Assembly: GCF_001517625.2 (NCBI RefSeq)
Contig: NZ_LN999828.1
Coordinates: 1,504,303 to 1,568,302 of the forward strand
From: Clostridium sp. AT4
Lineage (GTDB): Bacteria; Bacillota; Clostridia; Lachnospirales; Lachnospiraceae
Direction: 5' to 3'
DNA length: 64,000 bases
The notes below the pieces were generated by a model. The model did not search any database. It was not told the origin of the DNA and saw only the letters and a program-made list of their open reading frames with translations. Shown piece after piece: positions 28,350-35,826 of the stretch (its first letter is position 1; each line of letters starts with the position of its first letter). A program made the translations under genes and the position numbers.

Positions 28350-29795
28350 CTATTCTGTATATTCTACCGTTCCCTCACCCGGATGCAGGGGATCAAAATC
28401 TTTGATGACAATACGTTTTGTTTTTCCTATCTTGATATCATTTTCCAAAGCCTCATTGTAGCGCTTATTCAAATCCGCAATGGCTTCATCTGCACTGATA
28501 TCACCCATAATTGCTCTCCAGATTACAGTTCCATAAGGATCTCCTTCCAGCGTTACAGAAGGAACTGCCGGATATACGCTTTCATAATCAGTCAGCGCGA
28601 AATCTGCAAGACGTCCTGTCTTAGATTTATCTATAATGCCATCCATATAATCGGAAATCGGAAGATATAATCCAGCCTCCAGATAACCCTTTAAGAATTC
28701 TTCACTGCTGAAAAATTTGATTACTTCCCAAGCTTTATCCTTATGAGGACAGGAGGAAAACATCATATATCCCTTCTGAGGTTTAATTGCCTGGGCTCCC
28801 TTTCTGGTTCCGTCTAAAGACGGTACCTCTGCAACGCCCCACTCAAACTTATCAATGGGGAACTGAGAAGTAAATACTCCCGCCTCCTGAGAAGCATTTC
28901 CCCAGATACCAAACGTGCCCTCTACAAACTGTGCTCTCATCGCATCTACTCCCTGAGACATGGATCCCGGGAATACACTGTTATTTGTAAAGAATTTGGA
29001 TGCTGTTTCAATCAAAGGTTTATATCCGCCAAAATTAAACTTTCCTTCTTTAAAGTCATAACGGTAAATACCGCTTGTCTCAGCGACTCCTTCCAGCCAT
29101 CGTTCAAACGGTACAGACTGGGTAAAACCTACGCCATAAGTGGTTCCTTCTCCCTGCTGTGTGATCTTGTCAGCCAGTTCCACTACACCTTCCAGTGTGT
29201 CAGGAAATTCCGTATATCCTGCTTTTTCCACCAGTTCTTTATTATATTCGATTCTAGTACCGCTTCTCATTCCTGTCGGAATCCAGTATACATTACCATC
29301 AATTACATTTATTCCCTCAAACTGCAGCTTGCTGGCTTCTGTAACCTTTTCATATTCAGTATCCTTTATGTACTCATTTAAGGGCTCCAGTATACCAGCT
29401 TCAGCAAATGTCTTCAGATCAAATCCACTGGTTGCTGCTCCCACACCTGCAATATCCGGCGCGGTCCCTGAGGAATACGCTAATGACATCATATTTGCAT
29501 AATCATCTGTAATTACATTTAATGCAATTTCGATTCCCTTATCATTCGTATTATTAAATTCCTCGATTTTTGACTCCACATACTCAGAATCATGTCGATC
29601 CTGTGTCCATACTGTGACAACTGTCTTTTCTCCGGAGTCTGCTGCCTCCTCCTTTTTTTCGGACCCAGCCTCTGCACTCTTTTCTGTCTTTGCCGGCTCC
29701 TGATCCTTGGCAGCATCACTGCTGCCTGAACATCCTGCTAATGATGCTGCCATTGTCCCTGCCAACATCAGACTCACCCATTTTCTCCTTCTCAT
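28350..29795 (-). CDS. Extracellular sugar-binding lipoprotein of an ABC transporter
   Basis: A 481-residue family-1 solute-binding protein, the capture component of the transporter. The signal sequence ends in a lipobox (LAGC, acylated Cys at residue 22), followed by a Ser/Glu/Lys-rich spacer. The mature part reads TVVTVWTQDRHDSEYVESKI, a typical start of the first lobe, and WGNASQE and KAWEVIKFFSSEEFLKGYL fit the fold. First gene of the minus-strand operon, with AAAGGAGG before ATG 29795. The candidate site at 29867-29885 just upstream of its promoter is shared with the two-component operon, which suggests control by that regulator. The ligand is unknown, probably an oligosaccharide. Confidence 0.92.
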   Translation of the reverse strand: MRRRKWVSLMLAGTMAASLAGCSGSSDAAKDQEPAKTEKSAEAGSEKKEEAADSGEKTVVTVWTQDRHDSEYVESKIEEFNNTNDKGIEIALNVITDDYANMMSLAYSSGTAPDIAGVGAATSGFDLKTFAEAGILEPLNEYIKDTEYEKVTEASKLQFEGINVIDGNVYWIPTGMRSGTRIEYNKELVEKAGYTEFPDTLEGVVELADKITQQGEGTTYGVGFTQSVPFERWLEGVAETSGIYRYDFKEGKFNFGGYKPLIETASKFFTNNSVFPGSMSQGVDAMRAQFVEGTFGIWGNASQEAGVFTSQFPIDKFEWGVAEVPSLDGTRKGAQAIKPQKGYMMFSSCPHKDKAWEVIKFFSSEEFLKGYLEAGLYLPISDYMDGIIDKSKTGRLADFALTDYESVYPAVPSVTLEGDPYGTVIWRAIMGDISADEAIADLNKRYNEALENDIKIGKTKRIVIKDFDPLHPGEGTVEYTE

Positions 29796-29831
29796 AATAA
29801 CCTCCTTTGTTACTTTTAACTTGTTATCCTG

Positions 29832-29860
29832 ATTTTACCATTTAAAACTATATATTTTGA
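29832..29860 (-). promoter_or_regulatory. Weak promoter of the ABC operon
   Basis: The minus strand has TGGTAAAAT (-10 TAAAAT at 29832-29837, preceded by TGG) and TCAAAA (29855-29860) 17 bases upstream. The poor -35 box is what one expects of an activator-dependent promoter. Confidence 0.4.
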
Positions 29861-29866
29861 TGACTT

Positions 29867-29885
29867 ATTCCAATACAAATATCAC
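29867..29885 (-). promoter_or_regulatory. Candidate regulator site upstream of the ABC operon
   Basis: The plus strand reads ATTCCAATACAAATATCAC, 17/19 identical to 18848-18866. It begins 7 bases upstream of the -35 box of the ABC operon, a position normal for AraC-type activators. Relative to transcription it is inverted compared with the other copy. Confidence 0.5.
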
Positions 29886-29913
29886 TTTTTTAATTATAAT
29901 GCACTATATTTAC

Positions 29914-29963
29914 AAAAAAAGACATTCTGTATCAGTGTTTATGCTGTAGCAGAATGTCTTTTT
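29914..29963. terminator. Terminator after the AI-2E-family exporter gene
   Basis: AAAAAGACATTCTG pairs with CAGAATGTCTTTTT around a 20-base loop, with A and T runs on both sides, 10 bases from the stop at 29974. Confidence 0.85.
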
Positions 29964-29973
29964 ACAATACTTT

Positions 29974-31143
29974 TTAATTTTCAGCACTGTCTCTTTTTAA
30001 ATCATCTGGCTTTACGCTCAACTTTCTCCTTTTTAACCGTTCATTCACCGTATCCCGCAAAAGTGTATACAGCACGGAGCACAACGGAATAAAAATCAGC
30101 ATTCCTACCACGCCCATCATACTGCCACCCAGAGTTACAGCGACCAAAACCCAGATAGACGGTAGGCCCACAGAATTGCCTACCACATGGGGATAGATCA
30201 TATTCCCCTCAATCTGCTGGAGAGTGAAAAATACCACACTGAACAGCAGCGCATCCATAGGGGAAATGATCAGCATGAGAAAAGCTCCTACCGCCCAGCC
30301 GATAAAGGCCCCAAATACGGGAATCAGCGCTGTAAATGCGATCAGAACACCGATGAGCAGCGCATAGGGCAGACGCAGCACCACAAGCACAATAAAAAAC
30401 ATAGAGCCCAGGATTACAGCTTCCATACACTGGCCGGTAAAGAAATTAGAAAATGTCCTTGAAGTAAGCGCTGCGATCCTCACAATCCCTTCAACGGTTC
30501 TCTCCGGAAGAAAAGCCGCCAGAAGCTTTTTTATCTGCCTGATAAGATTTTCTTTCTGAAGAAGAATATAAATTGAAAAAATAAAGCCGATCAGGAAAGT
30601 AGACATTCCATTCACAATGGATATAGCCGCAGAGAAGGTCGTATCCAGCATGGAGCCAGCTCCATTTTTCAAAAATTTCAAAGAGTCATTGAAAAGCTGC
30701 TGCCAGTCAATCTGGATCTGTTCCATATTGGTAAGAATCTGGGGATTTTCTGCAAACAGCTGCTCAAGCCACTGACGGACTTCTCCGAAAAATACGGGGA
30801 TACTGCTTTGAAGGCCTAATAGTGTGCGCACCAGCTGGGGAGCCACTACAAACATAACAAGAAACAGCACACCTGCCACCAGGAGGATGGACAGTGCCAT
30901 ACTCACAGGGCGCAGCAGACGGCTGCCCTTTTTCAGCACGTGGCTTAAGCTGCTCTCGATCCTGCGCATAGGTACATTTAGTACAAAAGCGATGGCTGCT
31001 CCCAGGATAAATGGGGCAGCCATATTAACAGCTGCCGCCAGCAGTCCCAGCACCTTTATATAATTGATGCCTACAATGACCGTAATCACGGTAAAGAGAA
31101 TCAAGCCCCTTATTTTATTGATGGTATCGCGATTCAGTTCCAT
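29974..31143 (-). CDS. AI-2E family membrane transporter
   Basis: A 389-residue polytopic protein with about eight membrane segments, of the AI-2E/PerM/TqsA superfamily. Relatives export autoinducer-2 (TqsA) or act as Na+/H+ antiporters, so the substrate is open. Visible landmarks are the N-terminal helical pair, a soluble loop at about 105-165 (SSIPVFFGEVRQWLEQL), and the C-terminal TALIPVFGAFIGW and VALFTLQQIEGN-like region with the conserved PxVVGNSVGLPSIWVL. The start is ATG 31143, correctly spaced after AAAAGGA; an ATG two codons upstream is too close to it. It lies 16 bases downstream of the AlaX gene and appears co-transcribed with it. Confidence 0.88.
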   Translation of the reverse strand: MELNRDTINKIRGLILFTVITVIVGINYIKVLGLLAAAVNMAAPFILGAAIAFVLNVPMRRIESSLSHVLKKGSRLLRPVSMALSILLVAGVLFLVMFVVAPQLVRTLLGLQSSIPVFFGEVRQWLEQLFAENPQILTNMEQIQIDWQQLFNDSLKFLKNGAGSMLDTTFSAAISIVNGMSTFLIGFIFSIYILLQKENLIRQIKKLLAAFLPERTVEGIVRIAALTSRTFSNFFTGQCMEAVILGSMFFIVLVVLRLPYALLIGVLIAFTALIPVFGAFIGWAVGAFLMLIISPMDALLFSVVFFTLQQIEGNMIYPHVVGNSVGLPSIWVLVAVTLGGSMMGVVGMLIFIPLCSVLYTLLRDTVNERLKRRKLSVKPDDLKRDSAEN

Positions 31144-31159
31144 TTTCATTTCCTTTTCT

Positions 31160-32335
31160 TTACAATTTTCCTGCTTCTTCTAAAAATACAAGCCGGATTT
31201 CTTCCCTGGTTCCCTTAAGGGTTCCCTGAGCCATCATCGTACTTCCGCCGCCTCTTCCCTCAAGGCGATCATTCATGGCCTTGCTTAAAGTCCTCATATC
31301 TGCCTGGCTGCTGCCAAGAGCATACTGATACAGACCAGCTTCATCATTTCCGGAAAATACACCTGTAATCCTTCCCTTGTTCTGTTCATAAAGCAGGGTA
31401 GCAAACTGGCGGAGCTGAAGCGGCTCCATGCCTTCCTCAAAAAATTCTTCCGGTCCATGGCTTTCAGGACATACTGCAAGCTTCAACTGAAAGATCTGAC
31501 GCCACATTTCCCCGATATGCCCGTCTTTTTGCTGGCTTTCCTGCTTAAGCTTTTCTACTGCCTCAGGAACCTGAGCTACTTTGGCGGAAAGAAAATTGGA
31601 AATGCGGATTTCATCCTTTAAACGGTTTCTGTAATCCAAAAGAGCCAGACGGCCGCAAAGCATGGAAATACGCACTCCGCCCTTATAATGGATCATCGTC
31701 CTTGTTTTGATTATACCCACTTCTCCCGTACGTTCTACATGGGTTCCGCAGCAGGCGCACACATCCGCGCCGGGGATTTCCACAATACGCACCTGCCCGG
31801 TAAGCTCTTTTTTACTCCTGTATTCCAGATTTTTTAATTCCTCATCTGATGGATAAAGCACCTTTACCGGCACATTGGCATATACAATTTCATTTGCCTC
31901 ATCCTCCAGCATCTCAAGCTGTTCCTGGGTGAGAACACCGTTAAAATCAATCGTTACTTCATCCGCTCCCATGTGAAAGCCCACATTGTCATAGCCGAAA
32001 TGGCGGTGCACCAGTCCGGATAAAATGTGTTCTCCGGTATGCTGCTGCATCAGGTCATACCGTCTGTTCCAGTCTATGATTCCCTCGGCCCGGATTCCTG
32101 CTTCAATGGGCTCTGCCAGCTCATGAACAATCTCCCCCGCTCTCTCATGGACGCTTAATACAGAAATCCCGTTGATTGTTCCTGTATCATAGGGCTGTCC
32201 GCCGCCCTCAGGATAAAAGCCGGTCTGATCAAAGACAGCCTCCCATGTTCCTTTTTTTGATGGTGTACATGACAAAACGGTACACATAAAGCTTTTTACA
32301 TAAGGTGTTCCGTAATATAAACGATTCTGATCCAT
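31160..32335 (-). CDS. Alanyl-tRNA editing protein (AlaX-L) with DHHA1 domain
   Basis: A 391-residue free-standing editing enzyme that hydrolyses Ser-tRNA-Ala or Gly-tRNA-Ala. The N-terminal part matches the AlaRS editing core (GFYPEGGGQPYDTG near 36-49). The zinc ligands are visible: HTGEHILSG (HxxxH, near 98) and CACCGTH (CxxxH, near 196). The C-terminal DHHA1-like domain ends with GRGGGSTMMAQGTLKG. The length corresponds to the large AlaX-L type. ACCGGAGGAG precedes the start. A hairpin CTGTCCG/CGGACAG is present in the 5' leader (32368-32390). Confidence 0.9.
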   Translation of the reverse strand: MDQNRLYYGTPYVKSFMCTVLSCTPSKKGTWEAVFDQTGFYPEGGGQPYDTGTINGISVLSVHERAGEIVHELAEPIEAGIRAEGIIDWNRRYDLMQQHTGEHILSGLVHRHFGYDNVGFHMGADEVTIDFNGVLTQEQLEMLEDEANEIVYANVPVKVLYPSDEELKNLEYRSKKELTGQVRIVEIPGADVCACCGTHVERTGEVGIIKTRTMIHYKGGVRISMLCGRLALLDYRNRLKDEIRISNFLSAKVAQVPEAVEKLKQESQQKDGHIGEMWRQIFQLKLAVCPESHGPEEFFEEGMEPLQLRQFATLLYEQNKGRITGVFSGNDEAGLYQYALGSSQADMRTLSKAMNDRLEGRGGGSTMMAQGTLKGTREEIRLVFLEEAGKL

Positions 32336-32367
32336 TTTTTCTCCTCCGGTCCCATACGCATAATCTG

Positions 32368-32390
32368 CTGTCCGTTTTATACACGGACAG
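32368..32390 (-). promoter_or_regulatory. Leader hairpin upstream of the AlaX gene
   Basis: A perfect 7-bp stem CTGTCCG/CGGACAG with a 9-base loop lies 33 bases before the start codon. A TATAAT-like box (minus strand TAGTATAATC) is just upstream, so the hairpin would be near the 5' end of the mRNA. No known riboswitch was recognised. Confidence 0.35.
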
Positions 32391-32525
32391 GACTGTAACA
32401 GATTATACTACATTTTGTCAGGCTCTTCCATTTAATTTTTCTAAAATTTTTTCGTATTTTCAGAAACATGAGCAAGCTTCCCTTCATATGATACATTGTA
32501 ATCAAACAGTTCTGGAGGAACAAAA

Positions 32526-32759
32526 ATGAGTGATGTAGCAGCAACAAATTGCGGATGCGGATGTGACTGCGGGTGCGGATGCCAGTCAGGAGGCGGCTTT
32601 AATATCATCTGGCTGATCCTGATCCTGTGCTGCTGCGGCGGAGGCAGCTTCGGCGGCGGATGCTGTGAACATAACCACGGCGGCGGATTCGGATGCGGAT
32701 GCGATATCATCTGGATCCTTCTGATCCTGTGCTGCTGCGGCGGAAACAGCTTCTGCTGA
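32526..32759 (+). CDS. Small Cys/Gly-rich protein with an internal duplication
   Basis: A 77-residue peptide with 17 cysteines and many glycines. Two near-identical units, each a hydrophobic stretch followed by CCCGG (FNIIWLILILCCCGGGSF and CDIIWILLILCCCGGNSF), are separated by a GGCCEHNHGGG linker; the N-terminus is CGCGCDCGCGCQ. The hydrophobic strands could insert in membranes or pack in a crust, and the cysteines could bind metal or crosslink. Similar peptides in Lachnospiraceae carry the uninformative database name chorion class high-cysteine protein; a spore-coat or envelope role is only a guess. GGAGGAAC precedes the ATG, and a GC-rich hairpin follows, so expression looks real. Confidence 0.75.
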   Translation: MSDVAATNCGCGCDCGCGCQSGGGFNIIWLILILCCCGGGSFGGGCCEHNHGGGFGCGCDIIWILLILCCCGGNSFC

Positions 32760-32804
32760 TTCCCCTGCGCACAGACTTAACGCTTTAACCCCCTTATCTT
32801 CCTC

Positions 32805-32862
32805 ACAGGGCCGCAGACCGACAGGCGCAGACAGCGTCCGAAGGGCTGCGGCCCTGTCCTTT
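32805..32862 (+). terminator. Terminator after the Cys-rich gene
   Basis: ACAGGGCCGCAG and CTGCGGCCCTGT form a perfect 12-bp stem around a 29-base loop, followed by CCTTT. Confidence 0.7.
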
Positions 32863-32877
32863 AAAAAATAAGCCGAA

Positions 32878-32899
32878 GAAAAAGCGGCCCTCAGCCGCC
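32878..32899 (-). terminator. Terminator after the 55-aa gene
   Basis: On the minus strand GCGGC-TGAGG-GCCGC is followed by TTTTTCTTC, 20 bases after the stop codon of the small gene at 32919. Confidence 0.7.
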
Positions 32900-32918
32900 C
32901 TTTCTCAATCCGTCCATC

Positions 32919-33086
32919 TTATCCCCGTTCGCCCGGTTTGTGAACTGCTTCCGGAGAAGATTTCAATGGACATCCCATTCCCTGGCAGCCGTTTTGACCG
33001 CCCATTTTTTCGTCCCTTTTTCTCAAAAGACAGGCTTCATCTATTTCATATACAGCATTTCCATCTATAACAAGCTTTCCATACAT
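32919..33086 (-). CDS. Small conserved-looking protein, 55 aa
   Basis: The minus strand encodes MYGKLVIDGNAVYEIDEACL followed by a basic stretch and GGQNGCQGMGCPLKS. The first 20 residues look like a tight beta-hairpin plus acidic helix start, and the C-terminus holds three cysteines and ends PGERG. The start ATG 33086 has AGAGG nine bases upstream and a hairpin terminator follows the stop, so this is a complete small transcription unit. It would be missed by a length cut-off. I do not know its function; it fills what would otherwise be a 460-base gap between two plus-strand genes. Confidence 0.65.
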   Translation of the reverse strand: MYGKLVIDGNAVYEIDEACLLRKRDEKMGGQNGCQGMGCPLKSSPEAVHKPGERG

Positions 33087-33222
33087 ATACATTAACCTCT
33101 TTTTCCATACTTTGCGTTTTTGAAAATGGGGAATATCAATCCTTCCCTTATTTTATATATATGCATGAGATTCCCAAAAACAGCATATGTTTAGACCAAA
33201 GCATGAAAGCTGGTGAAGCAGT

Positions 33223-33651
33223 ATGGCGAACCCTTCAGGGGAAAGCAGTGATTATAAACTCACCGATCTGGACTATCTCATTGGTGACCACCACCTTCAG
33301 ATGATCAAGGCTGCCCTGCCTTTTTTAGAAGTACCGGAACAAAAAGCTGTATCTGTATTTGTAAAAGCTCAGGAATTAAAAAATACATTGGAGCTTTTTG
33401 AAACAGAAGAAATAGCTTCCATGGGAATCTGTTCTCTGGAAGAACCTCAGTCCCGCGGCTCTGTCAAAGAGCTTTTAAAGGCGATACGGCCTTATGGAAC
33501 CCCACAGGAACAGGATCTAATCGATCTGGCAAAAGCCTTTATCGAAGGGCAGACCCCCATGGAACAGCTGTGCCGTCTCCTGTCTCCGGAACAGCAGGCC
33601 CGTTTTGAAACACTTCAAATGATGGTCACGGCTTTCCAGGCCATGGCATAG
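33223..33651 (+). CDS. Hypothetical helical protein, 142 aa
   Basis: A soluble, mostly helical protein that I do not recognise. It has a hydrophilic N-terminus (residues 1-15), then helices such as YLIGDHHLQMIKAALPFLEV and VKAQELKNTLELFETEEI, and a C-terminal pair rich in Gln and Leu. The composition is that of a real protein, with normal codon use. The Shine-Dalgarno region is weak (GGTGA). The next small gene follows after 67 bases in the same direction, so the two may form an operon of partner proteins. Confidence 0.7.
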   Translation: MANPSGESSDYKLTDLDYLIGDHHLQMIKAALPFLEVPEQKAVSVFVKAQELKNTLELFETEEIASMGICSLEEPQSRGSVKELLKAIRPYGTPQEQDLIDLAKAFIEGQTPMEQLCRLLSPEQQARFETLQMMVTAFQAMA

Positions 33652-33718
33652 TGCTTCGTACAAACATTCATTCTAAAAGGGAATCGTACATGCAGATCCC
33701 GGAAAGGATTACATAATT

Positions 33719-34000
33719 ATGGACGACAGCTGGAAAAATGATCCCCGTCTTAAGACTATGGACAAAGAAAAACTGGAGCTTCTGACCCGCTTTGCCGAAC
33801 AGGCAGGCCGATCCAAAAAGGAAGAGCTTCCCCAGACCCTTATGGCGATTCACTTAGAATCCCAAAAACAGGGAATCCATTTTAATGACAAAGAGACCGC
33901 TCTCCTTATAAATATCCTCAGCGCCCATATGACGCCCAAGGAAAAAAAGAAGGTCGATCTCTTAAAAATGATCTCTCAAAAACTTATGGCTGGAAAATAG
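33719..34000 (+). CDS. Hypothetical helical protein, 93 aa
   Basis: A small, basic, helical protein: two helical hairpins, the second beginning FNDKETALLINILSAHMTPK. It carries no cysteine, signal or membrane segment. It lies 67 bases after the 142-aa gene and ends convergently 41 bases from the L,D-transpeptidase-like gene. The pairing of these two small proteins is, I believe, conserved in relatives, but I do not know their role. GGAAAGG lies about 12 bases before the ATG. Confidence 0.65.
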   Translation: MDDSWKNDPRLKTMDKEKLELLTRFAEQAGRSKKEELPQTLMAIHLESQKQGIHFNDKETALLINILSAHMTPKEKKKVDLLKMISQKLMAGK

Positions 34001-34041
34001 CCCCAAATCACACAGATATTTTGTCAGCAGAGGCGGACTCG

Positions 34042-34770
34042 TCATCCGTCACTGCCGACAATAACAATCTTCGTATCCGATGTTACGTTCTTTATCAGCT
34101 CCTCCATCCGTTCCTGAGGCAGACAAATGCAGCCTGAAGAACCTTTATAGGAGGAATCCATAAAACAGTGAAGAAAGATAGCAGAACCCTCTCCCGGCAC
34201 ACAATCTGCATTGTAGGTCAGATTCAGAGCATAATTATAATAGGGCGAGGCCTGAATGAGGTTTTCGCCCGAAACCCAGTCCTTTGATACAGAAGATGTA
34301 TTTACAAGGCGGTTATAATATGCACTGGCAGGATCATCCACCCAGGTATCTCCCTGGACAATCTGGTGATAAGGCAGCACACTTCCCGGATCCTCCAAAA
34401 GGCCGAATGCCAGATCAAAGCTGTAAACTCCAGCCGGTGTGGCCTTATCTCCTTCCTTTTTATCTTCTGTGATCCCTTTGCTTCCCACATAGCCCGGCTC
34501 TGTCCACATATGCTGCCAGCCATTCTGCATATGAACATAGTAGGAAATATCAGCCTCACAGCCGACTGTTCCTTTAACAAGGAGCAACTGATCTGTATTC
34601 TGAAACTGATCCTGCGTTTTTTTCTCGTCATGAGTTTTTATCTCACCGGGTCCGCCGCTCATTGCCCCTGTCTCAGCCTGTCCTGCTGCAAAAGCCGTTG
34701 CCGTCCCAAACATCAATGCTGCACAGATGCATACTCCAACAGCAGTGCCCATCCTTTTTCTTTTGTACAT
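34042..34770 (-). CDS. Secreted L,D-transpeptidase-like (YkuD-type) protein
   Basis: A 242-residue exported protein with a signal sequence at 1-30 (AVGVCICAALMFGTATAFA, cleavage near AFA-AG). The catalytic YkuD pattern is near the C-terminus: His in IFLHCF (about 203) and SSGCICLP (about 216-223), where Ser-x-Gly-Cys carries the active cysteine. Such enzymes make 3-3 crosslinks in peptidoglycan or attach proteins to it. The domain is of the shorter type with TPAGVYSFDLAFG upstream, typical of family members in Clostridia. It sits 5 bases after a small gene, in one operon with it. GGAGGTAGGAG precedes ATG 34770. Confidence 0.85.
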   Translation of the reverse strand: MYKRKRMGTAVGVCICAALMFGTATAFAAGQAETGAMSGGPGEIKTHDEKKTQDQFQNTDQLLLVKGTVGCEADISYYVHMQNGWQHMWTEPGYVGSKGITEDKKEGDKATPAGVYSFDLAFGLLEDPGSVLPYHQIVQGDTWVDDPASAYYNRLVNTSSVSKDWVSGENLIQASPYYNYALNLTYNADCVPGEGSAIFLHCFMDSSYKGSSGCICLPQERMEELIKNVTSDTKIVIVGSDG

Positions 34771-34775
34771 ATCTC

Positions 34776-35033
34776 CTACCTCCGCTCCAGCGCCTTTTTC
34801 ACAATATAGGCAGCTTCTTCCGCATCCTTTTTATCCACATAGGCATAGTACGAGGTCTGGCGTCTGAGAGTTTCTCCCACAGAAGCCGCAGTACCAGTCA
34901 TCCAATTTACAGTAGTACCGTTTACATGTTTTGTTTCATATCTTATTCCATGTTCCTTAAGCGCTGCTGTTATCCGAAAGAAAAGCTCCGGATCCGTATT
35001 CATAAATATTTCTTTCTTTGAAAAACCAAACAT
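34776..35033 (-). CDS. Small conserved protein, 85 aa
   Basis: A small alpha/beta protein: PELFFRITAALKEHGIRYET, then a Trp-containing strand and TSYYAYVDKKDAEEAAYIV at the end. The layout recalls small signal-transducing-like (DUF2007-type) ferredoxin-fold proteins, but I cannot confirm the family. The start ATG 35033 is preceded by GAGAGGAG; a GTG four codons upstream would lie on the ribosome-binding site. It is 5 bases upstream of the YkuD-type gene and likely co-transcribed. Confidence 0.65.
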   Translation of the reverse strand: MFGFSKKEIFMNTDPELFFRITAALKEHGIRYETKHVNGTTVNWMTGTAASVGETLRRQTSYYAYVDKKDAEEAAYIVKKALERR

Positions 35034-35141
35034 AGAAGCACACACTCCTCTCTGATGATTTCATTCTACCATAGATTGATCCGAAAATCTCTTACAGTTT
35101 CCTGAATGTATGCCTCTGTTTTGACGATCTGTTTCTGTTTT

Positions 35142-35723
35142 CTATGTTTCTTCTGATCCATCTGTATCTGCCTGAGAATCCTGATATGTTTTATCACTGA
35201 TACGCAGAACAATTTCCTCCGGATCCACCCGCAGTTCAATCGTATCACTCATAAGCTCAGGAATATCCTTCACCATTACCACTGTGCCTACCGCCATTCC
35301 ATCCAGGTCAATGGTAATCGTATCGATCATGTCCGCCGGGAGAGATGCATATGGGATCTCCATCATCATCTTCTCCAGCTGGTTCCCAGCCTTTTCTTCA
35401 TTCTCAAGCAGAATGTGGATTACACTGTTTACCTTCTCATCTGCAACCAGCGCCTGAAAGCTGAGGTGAAGGATTTCGTTATTCAGCGTGTTCAGGCTTT
35501 TTTCCTTAATCTGCGCCGGAATAGCCTGTCCCTCCAAGTCAATGGCAATCTTACTTCCCTCTCTTAACTGCCGCACCAGCCTGCGGGCCTCTGCCTCCTC
35601 CATCTGAATAGAAATGGACTCAGGAAGGGACTTTCCAATAATATTACCCGGAACCATCCCCAACTGTCTCAACCGCTTTGCCTTTATTCCAGTATCTCTC
35701 TTTTTTACATGAATCTGATCCAT
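35142..35723 (-). CDS. rplY: Ribosomal protein bL25, Ctc/TL5 type
   Basis: A 193-residue, two-domain 5S-rRNA-binding protein of the large subunit. The N-terminal L25 domain (about 1-90) has KRDTGIKAKRLRQLGMVPG and ends near the strand HLSFQAL; the C-terminal TL5 beta domain follows with VPL-like IPYASLPADMIDTITIDLDG and an acidic tail (ADTDGSEET). The long form is also known as general stress protein Ctc. AAGGAGG lies before ATG 35723. It is downstream of a terminator behind leuS in the opposite reading order, so it has its own transcript. Confidence 0.88.
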   Translation of the reverse strand: MDQIHVKKRDTGIKAKRLRQLGMVPGNIIGKSLPESISIQMEEAEARRLVRQLREGSKIAIDLEGQAIPAQIKEKSLNTLNNEILHLSFQALVADEKVNSVIHILLENEEKAGNQLEKMMMEIPYASLPADMIDTITIDLDGMAVGTVVMVKDIPELMSDTIELRVDPEEIVLRISDKTYQDSQADTDGSEET

Positions 35724-35772
35724 AATTTCGCCTCCTTATAGACTATATATGCCGTGTGCGGCGAAATATGCC

Positions 35773-35820
35773 TAAAAAAGAGGAGACATTTCGCAACATA
35801 CGAAAATCTCCTCTCTTTTT
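35773..35820 (-). terminator. Terminator after leuS
   Basis: AGAGAGGAGATTTTCG and CGAAATGTCTCCTCT form a 15-bp stem with two mismatches, followed on the minus strand by TTTTTTAGG. It begins 7 bases after the leuS stop. Confidence 0.88.
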
Positions 35821-35826
35821 CTCAAA

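Noticed and set aside
32441-32710. Pro/His-rich 89-codon frame on the minus strand
   Set aside because: It mirrors the Gly/Cys codons of the Cys-rich gene on the other strand and has no start signals.
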